In this document: positions 6,604 to 14,390 of the stretch, piece after piece
Layout of the letters: every line of letters begins with the position of its first letter
Numbering within the stretch: position 1 is the stretch's first letter
Assembly: GCA_017453335.1 (NCBI GenBank)
Contig: JAFTKI010000002.1
Span: forward strand, 1-19,658
DNA from: Clostridia bacterium
GTDB taxonomy: Bacteria > Bacillota_A > Clostridia > Oscillospirales > CAG-272
DNA length: 19,658 nt
Direction of reading: 5' to 3'
The notes under the pieces: model-generated
What the model was told of the DNA's origin: nothing
Seen by the model: the letters and a program-made list of their open reading frames with translations, nothing else
Databases searched by the model: none
Translations under genes and position numbers: made by a program

Positions 6604-7120
6604 AACGCTTTCCATGCTCGCGATGCCCGTACTTCTGGCGGCGATAGGCGCAATTCTTTTATTTGGCAAGCGTGACTATTTCGACGCCTTCGTACGCGGC
6701 GCGCGGCAAGGACTTCACACCGCCGTCGGACTGCTTCCGACACTGACCGCGCTCATGGTGGCGGTGGGAATGCTCAACGCCTCGGGGCTGATCGGAATGC
6801 TTGCCAAGGCGCTCGCCCCCGCCGCCGCACGCATCGGCGTGCCGTCCGAGCTGCTTCCGCTCCTGCTCACCCGCCCCTTCTCGGGCAGTGCCTCGACTGC
6901 AGCCTACACCTCGCTTCTTTCCCGCGTGGGTGCGGACAGTCTCGCGGGAATGTGCGCATCGGTGATCTTCGGCTCCTCCGACACGGTTGTCTACATCATT
7001 TCAGTCTATTTCTCCGCTATCGGCGTTCGCTCTACCCGCTCCGCCCTTCCGCTGGCACTTTTCGTCATGCTGTTTTGTATCTTTTTTTCCTGTTTTTTCT
7101 GCCGCTTGTGGTTTTTTTGA
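6596..7120 (+). CDS. spmB: Spore maturation protein B
   Basis: A 174-residue membrane protein with the SpmB pattern: N-terminal helix (LAMPVLLAAIGAILLFGK), the motif ARQGLHTAVGLLPTLTALMV, LLTRPFSGSASTAAYTSLL, and GSSDTVVYIISVYFSAIGVR before a last hydrophobic helix. These match the gate/nucleoside-recognition repeat of the family. The ATG at 6596 lies within the end of spmA (8-nt overlap) and has no clear Shine-Dalgarno of its own, so translation is probably coupled to spmA. A GTG five codons earlier is in the same frame. It works with SpmA in spore core dehydration. Confidence 0.93.
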   Translation: MAETLSMLAMPVLLAAIGAILLFGKRDYFDAFVRGARQGLHTAVGLLPTLTALMVAVGMLNASGLIGMLAKALAPAAARIGVPSELLPLLLTRPFSGSASTAAYTSLLSRVGADSLAGMCASVIFGSSDTVVYIISVYFSAIGVRSTRSALPLALFVMLFCIFFSCFFCRLWFF

Positions 7121-7168
7121 AGCGTTCGTGGCAAATACTTGCGCAAAGACCGATACGGAGGGATGGAT

Positions 7169-7435
7169 ATGATAAAAGGTGCGAGACGGCAGATGATCGT
7201 GATCCGCACAGGCGACAGCCGCTATTTCGACGAGGCGTATTTCGTGTTACGCAGTGACGTTTCGGGGCATCAAGCCAACGACAGCGATATTTTGCGGGAG
7301 GCAAACCGCATTCTGTCCGAAAGCGCGTCCGACGGACGTACGCGCGAGCGGCGACTTTGGCGCTGGATCTTTTTCGGTGCAGGGATCCTTTGCGGCGCTC
7401 TTTGTGCAACGCTTGCCGTGCTCCTGCTTTTTTGA
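7169..7435 (+). CDS. Small C-terminal tail-anchored protein, third gene of the spm operon
   Basis: An 88-residue protein I do not recognise. Residues 1-60 are soluble and mixed-charge (MIKGARRQMIVIRTGDSRYF, then LREANRILSESA). A basic patch RTRERRLWRW leads into a single hydrophobic helix (FFGAGILCGALCATLAVLLLF) that ends the protein, so it is a tail-anchored type. I chose ATG at 7169 because GGAGG sits 7 nt upstream; the ATG two codons earlier is too close to that site. It begins 48 nt after spmB and is probably in the same operon. A sporulation role is inferred from position only. Confidence 0.72.
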   Translation: MIKGARRQMIVIRTGDSRYFDEAYFVLRSDVSGHQANDSDILREANRILSESASDGRTRERRLWRWIFFGAGILCGALCATLAVLLLF

Positions 7436-7460
7436 AAGCAAGGAATTTCATGCAAAGGTA

Positions 7461-7489
7461 TTGACTTTTCCGCTACGGTATAGTATAAT
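7461..7489 (+). promoter_or_regulatory. Promoter of the ribonuclease J gene
   Basis: TTGACT (7461-7466), 17 bp, TATAAT (7484-7489). The start would be near 7496, which leaves an unusually long leader of about 210 nt before the ATG at 7708. Confidence 0.75.
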
Positions 7490-7495
7490 ATAAAA

Positions 7496-7707
7496 GTTAT
7501 ATGAGACCGTTATACGGGTTCGTGCCGCGGGCGCGGATCCTTCTTGCGAATATCATATCGAAGCCTTTGCGCGAACGGGGAGGGGCGTGTTCTCCGTTCG
7601 GCTCGGGCGTTTTCTTCCTGTCCTCTGCGCGGCAGCAGAGCGACGCACACACTGCTTTTCCGCACGAAAAAGCAAATTCACAGAAACAGAAAGGAGTCTT
7701 TTGATCC
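7496..7707 (+). other. Long structured 5' leader of the RNase J mRNA
   Basis: Two clear hairpins: a 10-bp stem with two G-T pairs, GAACGGGGAG (7573-7582) with TTCTCCGTTC (7590-7599); and a perfect 6-bp stem CTCTGC/GCAGAG (7623-7628, 7635-7640). The Shine-Dalgarno AAAGGAG (7690-7696) is 11 nt before the start, longer than usual. I see no known riboswitch core or terminator hairpin. Since the product is an RNase acting on 5' ends, feedback control through this leader is a reasonable hypothesis. Confidence 0.5.
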
Positions 7708-9411
7708 ATGCCCAAAAACATGCCCAAAAAGCCCAAAAAAGGAAAAGTCACGGGCAAGATCCGCATCATTCCGCTGGGCGGTCTCGGTGAGATCGGCAAG
7801 AACATGACCGCGATCGAATACGAAAACGATCTGATCGTTATCGACTGCGGCCTCGGCTTTCCCGAAGAAGACATGCCCGGAATCGATCTGGTCATTCCCG
7901 ACATTTCATATCTGGAGGCAAACAAGGAAAAAATTCGGGGCGTGCTCCTGACACACGGTCACGAGGATCACATCGGAGCTATCCCCTATCTGCTCAGAAC
8001 CATCAATCCCCCCATCTACGGTACTCCCCTGACGCTCGGGATCATCCGCAACAAGCTGGAGGAGCACGTGCTTCCGTGGAAGCCCTCGCTCTGCACCGTC
8101 AACGCAGGTGACAAGATCAAGCTCGGTGCCGTTACGGCGGAATTCATTCACGTGAATCACTCGATCGCGGACGCCTGCGCCATTGCACTCCACACACCGC
8201 TCGGCACGATTCTGCATACGGGGGACTTCAAGCTGGATACCTCCCCCATCGACGGCGAGATGATGGACATCGTCCGCCTTGGAGAATTGGGGCGCGAGGG
8301 AATTCTGATGCTGATGTGCGAATCCACCAACGCCGAACGCCCGGGGCACACCCCGTCCGAAAAAAAGGTCGGCGCATCGCTGGAAAACATCTTTTCCACG
8401 CACACCAAAAAGCGCATCATCATCGCGACGTTCTCCTCGAACGTACACCGCGTACAGCAGATCATTGACACAAGCTATCACCACGGCAGAAAGGTCGCCA
8501 TTACGGGACGAAGCATGCTCAACATCGTCAGCGCCGCGACCGAGCTGGGATACATGAAGATCCCCGCGGGCGTTCTGGTGGATATCAACGACATCAAACG
8601 CTTCAAGCCCAGTGAATTGACCATCATCACCACGGGCAGCCAGGGAGAACCGATGTCGGCGCTTTACCGCATGGCGTTCTCGGATCACATGCAGGTCTCG
8701 CTTGACGCAAACGACCTCGTGGTTCTCTCTGCCTCCGCGATCCCAGGCAACGAAAAGCTGGTCGGACGCATCATCAACGAGCTCTCCAAGAACCAGGTCG
8801 AGGTGCTGCACGACGCGGTCGTCGAGGTACACGTATCGGGACACGCATGTCAGGAGGAGATCAAGCTGATGCTTGCCCTGACCAAGCCCAAATATTTCAT
8901 GCCCATTCACGGAGAGAGCCGCCATCTGTGCGCCAACCGCGAGCTGGCAAAATATATGGGGATCTCCGAAAAGAACATCTTCCTCTCGGAGATCGGAAAG
9001 ATCCTTGAGCTCGACGCCTCGGGCGCGCACTGGAACGGAACGGTTCCCTCGGGCAAGATTCTGGTGGACGGCTACGGGGTCGGCGACGTCGGCAACATCG
9101 TTCTGCGTGACAGACGGCATTTAGCCCAGGACGGTCTGATCGTCGTGGTCGCGACGGTGGACACCGACGAGCGGATGCTCCTCTCGGGCCCCGATATCGT
9201 CTCCCGCGGATTCGTTTACGTTCGTGAAGCGGAGGAATTGATGGAGGAGGCACGCGGAATCGCTTACGACTCGATCATGGACGTTCTGGATCACGAGCCG
9301 AAGATCGACCGCATGCAATTGAAAAAGAACGTCAAGGACGACTTGACCAAGTTCCTCTACAATAAAACCAAGCGAAAGCCGATGATCCTGCCCGTGATTA
9401 TGAACGTATAA
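7708..9411 (+). CDS. rnj: Ribonuclease J (5'-3' exo/endoribonuclease)
   Basis: A 567-residue metallo-beta-lactamase/beta-CASP enzyme. Seen: a basic N-terminal extension rich in Lys and Pro (residues 1-17), then IRIIPLGGLGEIGKNMTAIE, DCGLGFPE, the zinc motif HGHEDH at residues 83-88, HTGDFKLD, the beta-CASP segment with TTGSQGEPMSAL, and the RNase J signatures VSGHACQEEIK and MPIHGESRHL, followed by the C-terminal dimerisation and tail domain. It degrades and matures RNA in the cytoplasm; the family combines endonuclease and 5'-3' exonuclease activity and is the main mRNA decay enzyme of many Firmicutes. The length matches RNase J1 (about 555). No terminator is evident after the stop, so some read-through into the next gene is possible. 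Confidence 0.96.
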   Translation: MPKNMPKKPKKGKVTGKIRIIPLGGLGEIGKNMTAIEYENDLIVIDCGLGFPEEDMPGIDLVIPDISYLEANKEKIRGVLLTHGHEDHIGAIPYLLRTINPPIYGTPLTLGIIRNKLEEHVLPWKPSLCTVNAGDKIKLGAVTAEFIHVNHSIADACAIALHTPLGTILHTGDFKLDTSPIDGEMMDIVRLGELGREGILMLMCESTNAERPGHTPSEKKVGASLENIFSTHTKKRIIIATFSSNVHRVQQIIDTSYHHGRKVAITGRSMLNIVSAATELGYMKIPAGVLVDINDIKRFKPSELTIITTGSQGEPMSALYRMAFSDHMQVSLDANDLVVLSASAIPGNEKLVGRIINELSKNQVEVLHDAVVEVHVSGHACQEEIKLMLALTKPKYFMPIHGESRHLCANRELAKYMGISEKNIFLSEIGKILELDASGAHWNGTVPSGKILVDGYGVGDVGNIVLRDRRHLAQDGLIVVVATVDTDERMLLSGPDIVSRGFVYVREAEELMEEARGIAYDSIMDVLDHEPKIDRMQLKKNVKDDLTKFLYNKTKRKPMILPVIMNV

Positions 9412-9484
9412 GCTTTTTTCAGATCCGCGACGAAAATTTTGCCTTTGTTCATAATCGTGACACAGGGATTTCACACAACACAGT

Positions 9485-9490
9485 TATAAT
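9485..9490 (+). promoter_or_regulatory. Possible -10 box for the parvulin-repeat protein gene
   Basis: TATAAT at 9485-9490, 57 nt before the ATG. The nearest TTGACA-like hexamer (GTGACA, 9457-9462) is 22 bp away, too far for a normal sigma-A promoter. It may be activator-dependent, or the gene may depend on read-through from rnj. Confidence 0.35.
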
Positions 9491-9546
9491 GGTTTCAAAT
9501 GCTTGCAAAAGCCTACAATTATATGTAAGAAGAAAGGACTTCCATC

Positions 9547-12500
9547 ATGGGAAAAGGAAAAAGAAACAGACAACTCCATTATGAGGACAGACAAGCCTCT
9601 CCCGCGAAGCAGCAAAAGAAAAAGCAATCGGGTATGCCGAAATGGGCGAAAAACACGATCGCAATCACTCTGGCGGTTTTGCTCGTAGCAGGTATCGTCT
9701 TCTCCGCACTTTGGTGCAACGGCACTTTCATGAGAAATCGCATTCTCGTTGAAAGTAAGACAGGCAAAAACGATATCAACCAGCAAATGGCAACCTTCCT
9801 CGTCTGGCAATCCATGTATCAGCAGGGCTACTACGAGTACTACTACATGCAGTGGGGCATTTACGAGGATGAAAACGGCATTCTCGACGCGTACAGCAGT
9901 GCCGCAGAGTACGGTATGGCAATCGCCTCCACCTACTCCAAGGAATACCTGCGCGACGGAATCGACGGCATCTCCGATTATCTGATCGAGCTGGTTGCGG
10001 GTGCCGATGCGGCAGTCAACGCTAACCTCTCGCTCAACGACGACGATATGAAGGACGTTCAGTCTACTCTGGACTGGATGTATGCACTTTATACCTCCTC
10101 AGGCGCAGCCGTTACCTATGACAAGTTCCTCAACGAGGTTGTCGGCGAAAACGTAAAGAAATCCGACATTGAGGATGCGGCGAAGCTCGTCGTCCTTTAC
10201 AACAAGTACTGCGACTACAAGGGGCTTGAGCTGGATAACATACCGGATGAAGAAAAGACCCTGCAGGAATTCATCGAAAAGAACCCCGCAGGTCACTTCG
10301 AGGTTTCCTACCGTCAGTACAAGAACGCATCTCCCGATTTCCTGATCAAGCTCTTCAAGCAGGAGCTGCAGGACGCTTACGACAGCGAATACAAGGATCT
10401 GGTATCCGCTGAGGAATACGAGCAGATTCTTGAGGATCTGATCACGGCAAGCAATACCAGCGACAACAAGTCCGCAGAAGAGCTTGCAAAGGAATTTTTG
10501 ACCAAGCTCACGGCGGACAAGTCCGTAGCATGGCCCAACAAGAACACCAAGACCGTCAAGGCTCCCGCGGAGAACGCCGATGCCGATGCGTTCCAGAGCG
10601 TTCTCTTTGACGAAAAGGCAACGATCGAGAGCGGCAAGATCCTGCAGGCTGACGACGACGGTACCTCCTACGTCATTAAGGTGACGGGCGGTGACAAGGA
10701 CAACGGCTTCACCGTTGAGTACGCAACCTTCACCGACAGCGACTATTACAAGGTATTCCGCGCGGCAATGAAGGAGATCGAGGAGCTTTCCGTTTCCGCA
10801 GAGGATTTCCAGAAGCTCGTTCTGACCGACATCATGGAAAATCAGTTCAACGGAATCCTGATTACGAAGTACCTCATCCCCGGTGCCGTCCAGAATATGA
10901 AGGACGAGCTGACGCTGACCTCCGCTGAGCTGGACACGCTTGTTACGGAGCTTGGCCTCACCTCCACCGAGTACAAGAGCAACGACACGACGATCCCCAC
11001 CGCAATCGCGAACTGGCTTTTCGACTCCGCGCGCAAGAAGGATGACACCGCGCTGATCGAGGTTGGCAACGACGAATATATCGTCAACGTCTTCGCGGCT
11101 GCAACCGCAACCGAGGAAACCGATGACGACGGCAAGAAGATCAACAAGATCTCCGCAGGCTTTGCAAAGTACGACGGTCGCGACAAGCTTCTCGCCGACT
11201 TCGAGATCAAGCAGTATATCAAGGCTGACACCGACGGTCTGACCGCAAAGGGCGAGGACGTCGCAGAGTGGGCTTACAGCATGGATCGCAAGGCAGGTGA
11301 CTACAAATTCTTCGTCACCGACGAAGCTGTTTACCTCGTTTATATCAACGAAGCGCCCAAGACCGCAACCATCGGCTCCGAAAGCGTTGTGACCGTAAAG
11401 GCAGCCCTCAAGGAGTACAAGAAGTCCTCCGCTTCGGTTTCGGTCGGCACGGCTCTCGGGCTGAAGGAAACCGAGTATAAGAACGATAACACCACCCTTC
11501 CCGCAGAAGTGAAGACCTGGATCTTCAACACCGCTCGCAAGGCAGGCGATTACGACCTGATCAAGTCGGGTGAGAAGTACTACCTTGCATACACCTACGG
11601 AACGCCCGCAGACGGCGCGGTCAAGGCAGGATACGCTGAATGCACGCTGACTGAAAAGCAGTACAACAACGTCAAGGATACACTGACCGCTGATTTCGCA
11701 ACCATCGCAGAGTGGGCTTACAACTCCAAGAGAGCGGACGGCGACATGAACAGCTTCACGGTCGACGATACGGTTTATCTGGTGTACGTGGTAGACCCCA
11801 ACACCAACACGACCACCTCCGAGAAGGAGAAGCTGGGCAACACGAGCTACACCTACACCAAGCTGGCGATCAAGACCTATACTCTGGAGGATGCTCCCGA
11901 GGCAGACGAGATGGAAGCAAAGTATGATTCCTTCCTCGCGGATCTGATCGCAGACAAGGCATCCGAATCCAAGTCCGCAGACGACAAGGCAAAGAACCTG
12001 TACGAGCTTCTGGCTGGCGAGAACGGCGACAAGACCAAGTGGGACGAGCTGACCGCAGATCTGGAGGTCAAGACCAGCACGGTTACAAAGCCCGCTGAAA
12101 ACGCTTCCTCCACCACGGCAATGCAGGATCTGCTCTACGGCTCTGCCGATCAGACGGTAGCCGTTGGTGACATCTACAAGCTCGACGAGAACGGAACCTC
12201 CCGCGTGCTCAAGATCACCAAGGTTGCAGAAACCTCCGCTTACACCTACGATTACGTCACCTTCGAGGATGACGAGTACTACAGCATCTTCCGTTCGCTG
12301 CAATCCGCACGCAGCAGCTCCTTCGCAGATGCAACCGATCTGATCTATCCCGAGTCCCTGAGCACCGCAACCAACCAGTGGCTCTTCTCGGGCAAGTACA
12401 ACGAGGATACGAAGAAGTACGAATTTGACCGCGAGAAGAACGACGTGATGCACTTCGCAGTCGTCAGCAACAGCACTGCAACAGGGGATTACAATGTTTG

Positions 12501-12999
12501 CATCGTGATCGACGAGGTCAAGCAGGACAAGAACACCGATCCTCAGGTCTATGGCGGTTACCTGCTGTTCGAGACGAAGGGCGAGGCAGACAAGGCTCTG
12601 AAGAATCTGGGCAAGAAGACGGGCTTTGAGCTGTGGCATGCGTTCAGCGCACTGAGCGTAACCACGGGCGAGGGGGACGACGAGACGACCACTGCCGCTA
12701 CCGTCAGCTCCACGATGACCAAGGATTCCATTACCGATACGGCACTTGAGAACTGGCTCTTCGGCGAGCGCACCGGTAATGACGTTGCAGTCATCAAGGG
12801 CACCGACGGCTACTATCTGGCATACTTCTTCACCTCGGATGAAACCTGGATCAGAACCGCAAAGGACGATTGGGTTGCCGAGAAGCTGACGGAGAACCTG
12901 GCAGAGCTCGTGAAGGGCTATGAGATCAACCAGAAGAATCTGGATAAGATCGGCGAGCCCAAGCTCACGACCGATACCACGACTGCCGCAAATTCTTAA
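9547..12999 (+). CDS. Large membrane-anchored protein with degenerate parvulin-like (PpiC/SurA-type) repeats
   Basis: An 1150-residue protein. Residues 1-35 are basic and cytoplasmic (MGKGKRNRQLHYEDRQ, PAKQQKKKQ); 36-58 is one membrane helix (NTIAITLAVLLVAGIVFSAL); the rest is acidic and external. After a helical Tyr-rich segment (MATFLVWQSMYQQGYY), a module recurs: aromatic start W(L/I/A)(F/Y), a turn with (R/K)xxGD, and a beta end (Y)YLxY. Copies have their Trp at 490, 575, 658, 723, 945 and 1070, e.g. EWAYSMDRKAGDYKFF and TWIFNTARKAGDYDLI. This pattern resembles the second half of parvulin prolyl isomerases. A larger duplication pairs about 285-500 with 800-1010 (PAENADADAFQSVLF / PAENASSTTAMQDLLY). 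No lipobox. The likely role is an external foldase or chaperone like PrsA, or a surface scaffold; enzymatic activity is doubtful. Confidence 0.8.
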   Translation: MGKGKRNRQLHYEDRQASPAKQQKKKQSGMPKWAKNTIAITLAVLLVAGIVFSALWCNGTFMRNRILVESKTGKNDINQQMATFLVWQSMYQQGYYEYYYMQWGIYEDENGILDAYSSAAEYGMAIASTYSKEYLRDGIDGISDYLIELVAGADAAVNANLSLNDDDMKDVQSTLDWMYALYTSSGAAVTYDKFLNEVVGENVKKSDIEDAAKLVVLYNKYCDYKGLELDNIPDEEKTLQEFIEKNPAGHFEVSYRQYKNASPDFLIKLFKQELQDAYDSEYKDLVSAEEYEQILEDLITASNTSDNKSAEELAKEFLTKLTADKSVAWPNKNTKTVKAPAENADADAFQSVLFDEKATIESGKILQADDDGTSYVIKVTGGDKDNGFTVEYATFTDSDYYKVFRAAMKEIEELSVSAEDFQKLVLTDIMENQFNGILITKYLIPGAVQNMKDELTLTSAELDTLVTELGLTSTEYKSNDTTIPTAIANWLFDSARKKDDTALIEVGNDEYIVNVFAAATATEETDDDGKKINKISAGFAKYDGRDKLLADFEIKQYIKADTDGLTAKGEDVAEWAYSMDRKAGDYKFFVTDEAVYLVYINEAPKTATIGSESVVTVKAALKEYKKSSASVSVGTALGLKETEYKNDNTTLPAEVKTWIFNTARKAGDYDLIKSGEKYYLAYTYGTPADGAVKAGYAECTLTEKQYNNVKDTLTADFATIAEWAYNSKRADGDMNSFTVDDTVYLVYVVDPNTNTTTSEKEKLGNTSYTYTKLAIKTYTLEDAPEADEMEAKYDSFLADLIADKASESKSADDKAKNLYELLAGENGDKTKWDELTADLEVKTSTVTKPAENASSTTAMQDLLYGSADQTVAVGDIYKLDENGTSRVLKITKVAETSAYTYDYVTFEDDEYYSIFRSLQSARSSSFADATDLIYPESLSTATNQWLFSGKYNEDTKKYEFDREKNDVMHFAVVSNSTATGDYNVCIVIDEVKQDKNTDPQVYGGYLLFETKGEADKALKNLGKKTGFELWHAFSALSVTTGEGDDETTTAATVSSTMTKDSITDTALENWLFGERTGNDVAVIKGTDGYYLAYFFTSDETWIRTAKDDWVAEKLTENLAELVKGYEINQKNLDKIGEPKLTTDTTTAANS

Positions 13000-13010
13000 T
13001 TCACAAAAAA

Positions 13011-13044
13011 ACAAAATGGCATGGATGATTCCGTGCCATTTTGT
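13011..13044 (+). terminator. Hairpin after the parvulin-repeat gene
   Basis: A perfect 11-bp stem ACAAAATGGCA (13011-13021) with TGCCATTTTGT (13034-13044), 12-nt loop, 12 nt after the stop codon. An A7 run precedes it, but no T run follows, so it may only weaken transcription into the next gene or stabilise the mRNA end. Confidence 0.5.
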
Positions 13045-13107
13045 GACAGTATGAATATACTGTATTGATCTGTGACCAAATTTCTGAAGCTGAAGAGGAA
13101 AATCACA

Positions 13108-13755
13108 ATGGTACTTGATTCCAAGCAGACGACCGTGGCGTACCGCTGCCCGCATTGCGGGGCGGGCGTGATGAGCGCGGTCAACGTCTTTACACTCGGC
13201 GCCGATATGGTAAAGCTGAAATGCACCTGCGGGCAAAGCGAAATGACGGTGGTTTCGGGGAAGGACGGCAAGATCCGCCTCACGGTTCCCTGCCTCGTTT
13301 GCCCCAAGCCTCATCTGTTCACCCTGAACAGCTCGCTCTTTTACGGAAAGGATCTGTTCACCATGCAGTGCCCGTACGTCGGCGAGCTGACGCTGGCAAT
13401 GTTCGGCGAGATCGACCGTGTAAAGGCGGAGCTGGCACGCTCGGAGCTGGCGCTCCTGGATCTGATGGAAAAGAACGGAATCCATAACCCCGAGGCGTTG
13501 CGCGAGGAGGAGCAAGCACTTCCCGACCCGCAGATCCTGGATATCGTGATGTTCGTGATCCACGATATGGACGCTGAGGGCAAGATCTACTGCAAGTGCG
13601 CGCCCACCGAGAACGGGCGGCAGTACGACGCGGAGATCCTGGACGCGGGTGTGCGCGTGACCTGTAAAAAGTGTGCGGCAACCCGATTGATCCCCACCGA
13701 TTCCCGTCTGTCTGCCCACGCTTTTCTCAACGCGGACGCGCTGTATCTGGAATAA
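13108..13755 (+). CDS. Hypothetical protein with two Cys-pair (zinc-ribbon-like) regions
   Basis: A 215-residue soluble protein. The N-terminal half has C14-P-H-C17, C39-T-C41, and C62-L-V-C65 with H69, enough to build one or two zinc sites. The middle is helical and charged (EIDRVKAELARSELALLDLM, then NPEALREEEQAL). The C-terminal part has C162-K-C164 and C186-K-K-C189, a second likely zinc site. No catalytic motif is visible and I do not recognise a named family. ATG 13108 is preceded by AGAGGA at 9 nt. It lies 108 nt after the parvulin-repeat gene behind a weak hairpin and ends at a strong terminator, so it may be the last gene of that unit. Possible roles are nucleic-acid binding or assembly; this is not decided. 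Confidence 0.8.
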   Translation: MVLDSKQTTVAYRCPHCGAGVMSAVNVFTLGADMVKLKCTCGQSEMTVVSGKDGKIRLTVPCLVCPKPHLFTLNSSLFYGKDLFTMQCPYVGELTLAMFGEIDRVKAELARSELALLDLMEKNGIHNPEALREEEQALPDPQILDIVMFVIHDMDAEGKIYCKCAPTENGRQYDAEILDAGVRVTCKKCAATRLIPTDSRLSAHAFLNADALYLE

Positions 13756-13756
13756 C

Positions 13757-13802
13757 AAAAAACGCTCTTGGATGCTGCAATCGTATCCAAGAGCGTTTTT
13801 TT
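13757..13802. terminator. Strong bidirectional intrinsic terminator
   Basis: A 17-bp stem (13757-13773 with 13785-13801) including A6 and T6-7 flanks around a GC-rich core CGCTCTTGGAT; 11-nt loop. It begins 2 nt after the stop of the Cys-pair protein. The T7 run serves the plus strand; the A run gives a T6 run on the minus strand. Confidence 0.92.
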
Positions 13803-13818
13803 GCACGCCCATAAATTT

Positions 13819-13848
13819 ATTTTATCACACGCTTCCCCTTCCTGTCAA
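13819..13848 (-). promoter_or_regulatory. Antisense promoter facing the terminator
   Basis: Minus strand TTGACA (13843-13848), 18 bp, TAAAAT (13819-13824). Transcription would start near 13812 and meet the bidirectional terminator almost at once, giving an RNA of about 55 nt. If it reads through, it would be antisense to the Cys-pair protein and the parvulin-repeat gene. Confidence 0.5.
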
Positions 13849-13923
13849 GCATTTTTTGTGAGAACGCGCAATTTTCTGCTATTTCCACAAAACAAAACTG
13901 TGAAGTTTTTACAAATTGCCATA

Positions 13924-13952
13924 TTGCAATTCGCCAAAAAGTGTGCTATACT
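13924..13952 (+). promoter_or_regulatory. Promoter of the orphan 480-nt transcription unit
   Basis: TTGCAA (13924-13929), 17 bp, TATACT (13947-13952), with TG one base upstream of the -10 box (extended -10). The start would be near 13959. Confidence 0.65.
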
Positions 13953-14357
13953 ATAAGTGCAGAAAGGAAGGTACAGTCCAATGGGCCATTAAGAACAACG
14001 CTTCAAAAAAGCAAGAAACGGAAGTATCAAACCCAAGTGCTTCAAGCGAACCAAGCATTCACGAATGAGCGAGGAACGCATCCGACGTGTACGAGCAGAT
14101 TCAGGTATAGGTCAAACAAATTCTCCTATGAAGTAAAAACGGTAGTGTGTACGGTGTGCGATGTGAGTTTTATATAAATTTTCATAGGATGCGAAATCGA
14201 AACACGTGAAGGGCCAGCAAGAAGACAGCATTCACCTTTTACAGCAAGAGCGCAAAAAGAAAACAAACGGTATTCTCGTTCGAGAAAGATGAAAATGATG
14301 TGTTTTGGAGTTGCGGGGTTGATGTGAGAGGTAGATTAGGAAAGAGAGGTTGACCAA

Positions 14358-14390
14358 ATGACGTTAGATACTAAGAGTGAACAGAAATGA
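14358..14390 (+). CDS. Possible 10-residue ORF running into the terminator
   Basis: GAGAGG then 8 nt then ATG, reading MTLDTKSEQK and stopping with TGA at 14388-14390, inside the 5' arm of the terminator stem (14384-14397). A ribosome stopping here would cover the stem and could prevent termination, the geometry of a leader peptide, but only the DUF421 gene on the other strand follows. It may be chance. Confidence 0.25.
   Translation: MTLDTKSEQK

Noticed and set aside
7906..9120. Minus-strand open frame opposite ribonuclease J
   Set aside because: RNase J on the plus strand has all family motifs; the antisense frame has none and no ribosome site.
10099..13812. Minus-strand open frame of 1237 codons
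   Set aside because: Shadow of the parvulin-repeat and Cys-pair genes. Although a minus-strand promoter lies at its 5' end, a strong terminator follows at once and the translated sequence looks like no protein.
14066..14136. A 23-codon ORF starting at an internal ATG in the orphan unit
   Set aside because: No ribosome site before it; more simply part of the broken frame that follows the stop at 13990.
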